From Rugosimonospora africana (GTDB taxonomy: Bacteria; Actinomycetota; Actinomycetes; Mycobacteriales; Micromonosporaceae), in the NCBI RefSeq assembly GCF_016862975.1, contig NZ_BONZ01000034.1, forward strand, positions 1 to 64,000: a DNA stretch of 64,000 bases. Direction: 5' to 3'. The first letter of the stretch is position 1, and each line of letters starts with the position of its first letter. The translations under genes were made by a program, and so were the position numbers. Below, in pieces: positions 59,701-64,000 of the stretch. The notes under the pieces were generated by a model, which was not told the origin of the DNA, made no database searches, and saw nothing but the letters and a program-made list of their open reading frames with translations.

Positions 59701-59738
59701 CCATCGACCTGTCGGCCGATGGATCGGTGCCGGACTAG
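56703..59738 (+). CDS. Superfamily 1 DNA/RNA helicase (Dna2/Upf1-like), with a long N-terminal domain
   Basis: This 1011-residue cytoplasmic protein has an unrecognised N-terminal domain (1-215) and a low-complexity stretch of about 60 residues with VRQVGT and QQLGAHRQISAGQQL repeats. The helicase core follows: Walker A SGPPGNGKSHTLV (about 319-326), motif II region VILDEGVHVDQ, GDPRQLRFVSF, TDHYRSAPHLI, and the C-terminal VVTPFRAQADAL, TVHAYQGSEADIVIVSLGL and NLFNVMVTRARRKMVVV. The motif II is DEG rather than DEAS/DEAT. ATG 56703 is used because the upstream in-frame part is repeat; a GTG at 56586 is possible. It ends 4 bp into the convergent GNAT gene. Confidence 0.82.
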   Translation: MLPRQILNVLADLAPAPGERVFDVCRTGQTLHWLPDPDRAARTRAVDRLAAMDALSPEERILRRGWAFVIGGLEVDGVRRTVRLPLLTQPVRLERGLRGYRVAPAGDLELTGLVEDRALAGQLEAAPGLGGAGWLRATGTTAWIRSAAEAAGLIVSDVTDRPPTRPPDAKLVAVAGAALFVIRDVRSAGLRDTLLTWAGRPGLEATALAHVYGLTDAPDPGTTGRPATGLDDTAVRQVGTCLDSDAARQLGTRLDGTGPTTGRQVSAGQQLGAHRQISAGQQLRADTAGGDPVASPLPLNAAQRETVRRTRTEPLVVVSGPPGNGKSHTLVAAALDTVDRGGSVLVAAQSPAAVDALAALLRRYPGPTPVLFGDAERREAMAAELAAGTSAGVPDRQLAADAEAVAAASGRVSAVEAAITAALDLERRAASLSHWAPLLAGLESDVPGPFRQDFDLTRARRLAGRTGGDRAAGDARPEPGFGGPPRPGRGERLHGFARWWRAAVGNLARRRLRRLTGAGPDTPPDRIRAALDAAAASRAAARLAATGGTDLDPAWRELTDADADLAAAIGTAMRHRAASARRWTKQARRSAAVLATALRAGRNRRREMLAELDGEALVRALPLWIGSITDVEDLLPPVPGLFDLVILDEGVHVDQIRAAPVFARARRALVAGDPRQLRFVSFVADVDVSVALRRQGLDGLADRLDVRRVSAFDVAAGAAPVTALTDHYRSAPHLIEFSARRFYRDRIALVTRHPRNEGADLIDVVRVAGNVVDGVNRAEVDAVVAQIRALTGDGHIDIGVVTPFRAQADALESALLAAFPVEQIEALRLRSGTVHAYQGSEADIVIVSLGLVDGDSAARRRFVADPNLFNVMVTRARRKMVVVTSLTSADGIVGDYLDYAGTVPEPSPADPTAHEAGDWVAALAARLDENGVPVRARYPVGTWRLDLCAGTGTGAAGLICGVHPDGTDQHIERQRTLRGAGWRLVDAFPSRWAGDPLRAAIDLSADGSVPD

Positions 59739-60286
59739 CCGACGGGACAGGCCGCCGGCTCAATCCGCTTGGCCATCTTCACCAGCGGTACCGGTGCCCC
59801 GCCGGTGGCGTCCTCGACGTACTCGACCGGCTCGAAGCCGTACGCCGTGTAGAGCGGCTGACCGGCGAGCGTGGCCATCAGCTCCAGGCGGGTGAACCCC
59901 TCGGCCGCGGCGGCGGCCTCGCAGCGGGCCAGCACCATGCGACCCACGCCCCGCCGGGCGAACGCCGGATCGGTGTACATCGCCCGGACCCGGGCGGCGT
60001 CGACCGCCGGATCGAGCAGCCGCGCGTTGCGGCCGGGTGCGGTGTCGCCGCCGTACAGCGTCGCCCGCCGGCTCCAGCCGCCGCAGCCGGCGACCCGCCC
60101 CTCGGACTCGACGAGGTAGTACGTGCCGTCCTCGACGAGCTGGGTGTCCAGGCCCATGACGGCGCGGCTGGAGGCGATCTGGGTTTCGGTGAGGAAGCCG
60201 CGCTGCAGTTGCCCGATGGCGGCGTCCATCACGGTACGCAGTGCGGGCACGTCGGCGAGACCGGCCTGCCGGATGTCGAACGTCAT
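59735..60286 (-). CDS. GNAT family N-acetyltransferase
   Basis: This 183-residue enzyme has the GNAT pattern: FDIRQAGLADVPALRTVMDAAI at the N-terminus, TYYLVESEGRVAGCGGWSRR, and acetyl-CoA motif AMYTDPAFARRGVGRMVLARCEAAA. ELMATLAGQPLYTAYGFEPVE closes the fold. Its substrate is unknown. The start at 60286 follows GGGGGAGTGG. Its stop overlaps the helicase stop by 4 bp on the other strand. Confidence 0.9.
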   Translation of the reverse strand: MTFDIRQAGLADVPALRTVMDAAIGQLQRGFLTETQIASSRAVMGLDTQLVEDGTYYLVESEGRVAGCGGWSRRATLYGGDTAPGRNARLLDPAVDAARVRAMYTDPAFARRGVGRMVLARCEAAAAAEGFTRLELMATLAGQPLYTAYGFEPVEYVEDATGGAPVPLVKMAKRIEPAACPVG

Positions 60287-60444
60287 CCACTCCCCCTGGG
60301 TCTCGCGGTGCCACGGTCGCTCCCGCTTGAGCCTGCCACCCGTGCCGAGCCGCCCCGCACGGGGGCCGGCCACTCCGAGGGTGCCGTCGCGGATCCGCTA
60401 ACGTCTGTTCACACCTGACAAGACCCGTACCCCCGGGAGCCGGA

Positions 60445-61362
60445 TTGCCCCGACCGCGTCCCCTCGTCCTCCTCGGCCTGGTCGCCATGGTCGCCGTCGG
60501 TGCGCTGATCGTGGTCGTACCGGCCGCCCGTACCCGGCTCGCCGGCGCGGGGCGCGTACTGGGAATCTCGCCGGCGGTGACCGGCAATGCGCGCATCGCG
60601 ATGCAGGCCCCGCCGCCGCCACCGACCCTGCTGGCCGGCCCGGTCACCGCCCCGGCCGATCTGTCCCTGTTCGGCTGGGCGTTGCTGGATCTGCGCACCG
60701 GTACGATGTCCGGCTCCGCCAACCGGGAGACCGTGCTCAACACGACCGAGTCGATGGTCAAGGTCTGGCTCGCCGCGGACTACCTGCGCCGGCTGGGGTC
60801 GCAGCGGCCGACCCAGCAGACGCTTTCCGAGATCGCCCTGATGATCGAGGACAGCAACGACCTGATGGCGGACAAGTACTACAACCTGGACGGCGGCCCG
60901 GCCGCCATCCAGCGGCTGTCCACCGTCTGCAAGCTGACCCACACCGTGCCCGGCCAGAGCTGGAGCTACACCCGGATGACCCCGGCCGACGCGGCCCGCT
61001 ACGGCAGGTGCGTCGAGGACTCGACGGCGGCCGGCCCGACCTGGACCGGGTGGCTCCTGGACACGATGCGGCACGTCCGCGGCACGGTCCAGGACCAGAC
61101 TTCAGAAACGCGGCAGGGTGGCCGCTGGGGGATCATCGACGGGCTGCCCGCCTCGATGGTGCCGGCCACCGCCATCAAGAACGGCTGGACCTACATCTAC
61201 GCCGACGCCCGGTGGCACATCGACTGCCTGGCGATCCAACGGGACTGGGTGCTGACCGTGGAGATGCAGTTCGCCGGCTCGCAGACGTCCGCCGGGCTGC
61301 AGAGGGGCGCCGACGTGTGCGCCTCGGTCGCGCGTCAACTGGTCTACGCCCCGGCCGTCTAG
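60445..61362 (+). CDS. Exported beta-lactamase-fold serine hydrolase
   Basis: This 305-residue protein has an N-terminal membrane anchor or signal (LVLLGLVAMVAVGALIVVV). A class A beta-lactamase-like domain carries SMVK at 103-106 (SxxK), SND at 137-139 in the SDN position and KNG at 245-247 in place of KTG. Position and spacing fit a penicillin-interacting fold of unknown function. Resistance to beta-lactams is not shown. TTG 60445 has GGGAG upstream at 5 nt. Cysteines around residues 162-189 may form a disulfide. Confidence 0.82.
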   Translation: MPRPRPLVLLGLVAMVAVGALIVVVPAARTRLAGAGRVLGISPAVTGNARIAMQAPPPPPTLLAGPVTAPADLSLFGWALLDLRTGTMSGSANRETVLNTTESMVKVWLAADYLRRLGSQRPTQQTLSEIALMIEDSNDLMADKYYNLDGGPAAIQRLSTVCKLTHTVPGQSWSYTRMTPADAARYGRCVEDSTAAGPTWTGWLLDTMRHVRGTVQDQTSETRQGGRWGIIDGLPASMVPATAIKNGWTYIYADARWHIDCLAIQRDWVLTVEMQFAGSQTSAGLQRGADVCASVARQLVYAPAV

Positions 61363-61420
61363 CCCCCGGTCCGGCCGGCCGCCGGCCGGCGTTATCTCGG
61401 TTGCCGGACCGGTCTTCGTC

Positions 61421-62746
61421 GTGCAGCGTGATGCGGTGCGCACGCGGTTGGGCGGACCCTTCGGACGGCTGCTGGTCTCGGTCGGGATCTCCGGCGCGGG
61501 CGACGGGATCCGGCAGACCGCGCTGCCCCTGCTCGCCGCGGTGCTCACCGGCAATCCCCTGGGCGTCTCGGCCGTCGCGGTCGCCCAGGCGCTGCCCTGG
61601 CTGCTGGTCAGCCTGCCGGCCGGTGCGCTGGTGGACCGCTGGGACCGGCGTACCGTCACTCTGGTCACGAACGCGGTGCGCGCCGCCCTGGCCGGGGTTC
61701 TCGCGGCGTTGGTCGCGCTCGGCGCCGCCGGCATTCCCGCGCTGTGCCTGGTGGCGTTCGCGCTGACTGTGGCCGAAACGTTCGCCGACGCGGCGGCGCA
61801 GGCGCTGTTGCCGGCGCTGGTCGAGGTCACCGAACTGGAGCGGGCGAACAGCCGCCTGTCGGTGGTCGGCAGCGTGGCCGTGCAGTTCGCCGGGCCGCCG
61901 CTGGGCGGGGTGTTGTTCGCGGTACGGCGCGCCGTGCCGTTCCTGGCCGACGCGGTCTCCTTCGCCGCCGCGGCGCTGCTGCTGCGCACCCTGCCGCCGT
62001 TGCGGGCTACGCCTGCCGGGCAACCGGACTCGCCGGCCGTCTTGCCGGGCGCGACCCTGTCACCGGCCGGCGCGCGCTCCTCGCGGGTGGCGTCCTCGCG
62101 GGTGGCGTCCTCGCTGCGCGCGGAAATCGCCGAGGGACTGCGCTTCCTCTCCCGGCGCCCGTTGCTGCGCGCCCTGGCAGGTGCGGTGGCCCTCAACAAC
62201 CTCCTGATGGAGGCCGTGTTCGGCATCCTCGTGTTGTACGCCCTGCGCGTGCTGCACCTGGGACCGGCGCAGTACGGTCTGCTGTTCACCGCGTACGCCC
62301 TCGGTGGTGTCCTTGGCGGCTCCTACGCGGTACGGGTACGGGACCAGTTCGGCGCCGGCCCCGCGGTGACCGGCTCGATGCTGCTGCTGGGCCTGCCGTT
62401 CCTGCTGATCGCCCTGGTACCCAACGGATACGCCGCCGGTGTGGCGATGGTCGCGATGGGTACCGGTGAGGGTGTCTGGAACGTACTGACCATGTCCTTA
62501 CGTCAGGCCGTGATCCCGGATCCGTTGCGGGGCCGGGTGCTCAGCGCGTTCCGGATGTTCGGCTGGGGCGCGGCCTCCGTCGGATCGGCACTGGGCGGCG
62601 CGCTGGCGCACGCTCTCGGGCTGCGATTCCCGGTGCTGCTGGCCGGCGTGGTGCTTCCCGTCGCGGCACTGCTGCTGACGCCCGTACTGTCCACGACGGC
62701 GATCGAGCACGCCCGCACGGCCGCCGCGACGCCCCCATCACCTTGA
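61421..62746 (+). CDS. MFS transporter
   Basis: This 441-residue membrane protein has about 10-12 helices. It shows the MFS signature after helix 2, GALVDRWDRRTVTLVTN, helix 4/5 ALTVAETFADAAAQALLPALV, and a second half with VLGGSYAVRV. The central cytoplasmic loop has an SSRVASSRVASS repeat. The TVAETFADAAAQALLPALV segment is typical of the actinobacterial enterobactin-exporter-like (EntS) group of drug or siderophore exporters. The substrate is unknown. The start GTG at 61421 lacks a strong ribosome site. Confidence 0.86.
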   Translation: MQRDAVRTRLGGPFGRLLVSVGISGAGDGIRQTALPLLAAVLTGNPLGVSAVAVAQALPWLLVSLPAGALVDRWDRRTVTLVTNAVRAALAGVLAALVALGAAGIPALCLVAFALTVAETFADAAAQALLPALVEVTELERANSRLSVVGSVAVQFAGPPLGGVLFAVRRAVPFLADAVSFAAAALLLRTLPPLRATPAGQPDSPAVLPGATLSPAGARSSRVASSRVASSLRAEIAEGLRFLSRRPLLRALAGAVALNNLLMEAVFGILVLYALRVLHLGPAQYGLLFTAYALGGVLGGSYAVRVRDQFGAGPAVTGSMLLLGLPFLLIALVPNGYAAGVAMVAMGTGEGVWNVLTMSLRQAVIPDPLRGRVLSAFRMFGWGAASVGSALGGALAHALGLRFPVLLAGVVLPVAALLLTPVLSTTAIEHARTAAATPPSP

Positions 62747-62771
62747 CATCCTTCGATGTGACCGATAACAA
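62743..62771 (+). promoter_or_regulatory. Promoter of the CBM2-GH43 gene
   Basis: TTGACA at 62743-62748, which overlaps the MFS stop, and TAACAA at 62766-62771 are separated by 17 bp. GTGACCGATAACAATCGC over the -10 box may bind a regulator. The leader is then about 190 nt. Confidence 0.6.
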
Positions 62772-62966
62772 TCGCGGACAGCCCGGGTGCTCCGGCCGCG
62801 AGGGAGCCGGCGTGCGCGGTGGCCTCCCGGGTGGATGACCGGTCGACGCCAGCGTCCCTGGGCAACGGGACGCGCCGAGGAAGCGACGGCCCGTCCCAGC
62901 TACCCGCGCACGTCCGCCGCCGCCCGGGTCCGACCGGCGCCGGCCGATCCCGGTAAGGAGACTCGC

Positions 62967-64000
62967 ATGGCGAGTACCAGGAAACGACGCATGTTCCTCG
63001 CGCTGGCGACGGTGGTGGCCGCCGGCTCGGGTACGGTGACCGCGGTCGCGGCCCAGGCGGCCAGCGCCGGCTGCCGGGTCGACTACGCGGTGACCAACCA
63101 GTGGCAGGGCGGTTTCGGCGCCAGCGTGACCGTCACGAACCTGGGCGACGCCGTCAACGGGTGGACGCTGACCTGGTCGTACACGGCCGGACAGGCGGTG
63201 ACCCAGGCGTGGAACGCGACCGTCACCCAGTCCGGCGCAGCGGTGACCGCCCGGGACGCCGGGTACAACGGGTCCCTCGCGACCGGTGCGACCGCCTCCT
63301 TCGGGTTCAACGCCTCGTGGAACAACGCCAGCAACCCGACGCCGGCGAGCTTCGCCCTCAACGGCGTCACCTGTACCGGTGCGGTTTCCGCGACGCCGAC
63401 GCCGACCCGGACCAGCCCCACCCCGACGCCCACCCGCACAAGCCCGACGCCGACCCCCACCAGCACCACGCCGGTGCCCCCGCAGGCCACCCCGACCACG
63501 CCTCCGGCCGCGTACCCGAACCCCGGCGTCGTCACCGGTGACACCGGCGTCCACGACCCGTCCGTGGTCAAGACGCCCAGCGGCGGCTACATCCTGGTGC
63601 ACACCGGCGCGAACATCAGCATCAAGACCTCGACCGACCGCACCGCCTGGCACAACGCCGGATCCGCGTTTCCCAGCGGCGCGTCCTGGACACTGTCCTA
63701 CACCGGCGGCAGCAACCAGCTCTGGGCGCCCGACATCTCGTACCACAACGGCAAGTACTACATGTACTACGCCGCCTCCTCGTTCGGCTCGCAGAACTCG
63801 GCCATCTTCCTGGCGACGAGTTCCACCGGCGCGTCCGGCAGCTGGACGAACCAGGGCCTGATCATCTCCACCAGCAGCAGCAACAACTACAACGCCATCG
63901 ACCCCAACCTCGTCGTCGACGACCAGGGCCGGTGGTGGCTGGACTTCGGCTCGTTCTGGACCGGGATCAAGATGATCCCGCTCGACCCGGCCACCGGCAA
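62967..64000 (+). CDS. Secreted GH43 arabinanase with N-terminal CBM2 (runs off the window)
   Basis: The visible 344 residues start with a signal peptide (basic STRKRRM, hydrophobic [20 protein letters not shown]). A CBM2 cellulose/xylan-binding module follows ([36 protein letters not shown]), then a Thr/Pro linker of repeated TSPTPTPTR type. A GH43 propeller has the base Asp in [28 protein letters not shown] and [10 protein letters not shown]. It is closely related to the GH43 at 55466 but adds the CBM2. AAGGAG precedes the ATG. The end lies beyond the window, so later modules cannot be seen. Confidence 0.92.
   Translation, partial: MASTRKRRMFLALATVVAAGSGTVTAVAAQAASAGCRVDYAVTNQWQGGFGASVTVTNLGDAVNGWTLTWSYTAGQAVTQAWNATVTQSGAAVTARDAGYNGSLATGATASFGFNASWNNASNPTPASFALNGVTCTGAVSATPTPTRTSPTPTPTRTSPTPTPTSTTPVPPQATPTTPPAAYPNPGVVTGDTGVHDPSVVKTPSGGYILVHTGANISIKTSTDRTAWHNAGSAFPSGASWTLSYTGGSNQLWAPDISYHNGKYYMYYAASSFGSQNSAIFLATSSTGASGSWTNQGLIISTSSSNNYNAIDPNLVVDDQGRWWLDFGSFWTGIKMIPLDPATG

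Noticed and set aside
60445-61362. Antibiotic-resistance beta-lactamase
   Set aside because: It has only the fold's SxxK and weak SDN/KTG equivalents and no Omega-loop Glu motif was seen; left as a serine hydrolase of unknown role.

Overview
The window is very GC-rich, with G or C at most third codon positions, GTG and occasional TTG starts, and AGGAGG-type ribosome sites. It carries LacI, GntR and ArsR regulators, SigE-type and other ECF-like sigma factors and many secreted multi-domain glycoside hydrolases. This points to a chromosomal segment of a saprophytic filamentous actinomycete, possibly of the Micromonosporales (inferred from gene content only). No rRNA, tRNA, CRISPR array, transposase, integrase or phage gene was seen.

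Layout. 0.2-7 kb: a GntR/LacI-type regulator, then a GH38 alpha-mannosidase translationally coupled to a SurA-like protein. 7-13.6 kb: a secreted GH10 xylanase, a NatAB-like ABC exporter, a DMT permease and small genes. 14-19.6 kb: a glutathionyl-hydroquinone reductase-like protein, a secreted CBM35 protein, small membrane proteins, a SnoaL-like protein and a methyltransferase. 19.7-26.2 kb: a complete sugar-uptake operon (LacI regulator, lipoprotein binding protein, two permeases, GH51 arabinofuranosidase). 26.3-27.6 kb: an orphan F0 subunit a gene and a secreted I36-type protein. 27.8-33 kb: housekeeping genes (SMP-30, methyltransferase, phosphotransferase, LOG) and a SigE-type sigma factor with a membrane partner. 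33-45.5 kb: a secreted six-hairpin glycosidase, a large membrane protein with a beta-helix-like ectodomain, and a GH3 plus GH141-like pair. 45.8-52.7 kb: GDPD, HrpB helicase, an ArsR/SRPBCC module, an alpha/beta hydrolase and a decayed AhpD fragment. 53-64 kb: a lysozyme-like chitin-binding protein, a sigma factor next to a frameshifted CU044_5270 gene, a GH43 arabinanase, an SF1 helicase, a serine hydrolase, an MFS permease and a second GH43 with CBM2 running off the end.

Together the secreted enzymes (GH10, GH3, GH141-like, two GH43, CBM35) would take apart xylan, arabinan and pectic side chains. The ABC operon would import the oligosaccharides, and the cytoplasmic GH51 and GH38 would finish them. 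Palindromic operators lie at the xylanase, the LacI gene, the ArsR module and the chitin-binding gene.

Two features are not explained by known families. The first is a roughly 50-nt hairpin element in three copies; two begin 1-3 nt after a TGA stop, and one base pair covaries. The second is a recurring pattern of imperfect 14-35 bp tandem repeats that begin at or near stop codons of many genes and sometimes extend the reading frame.
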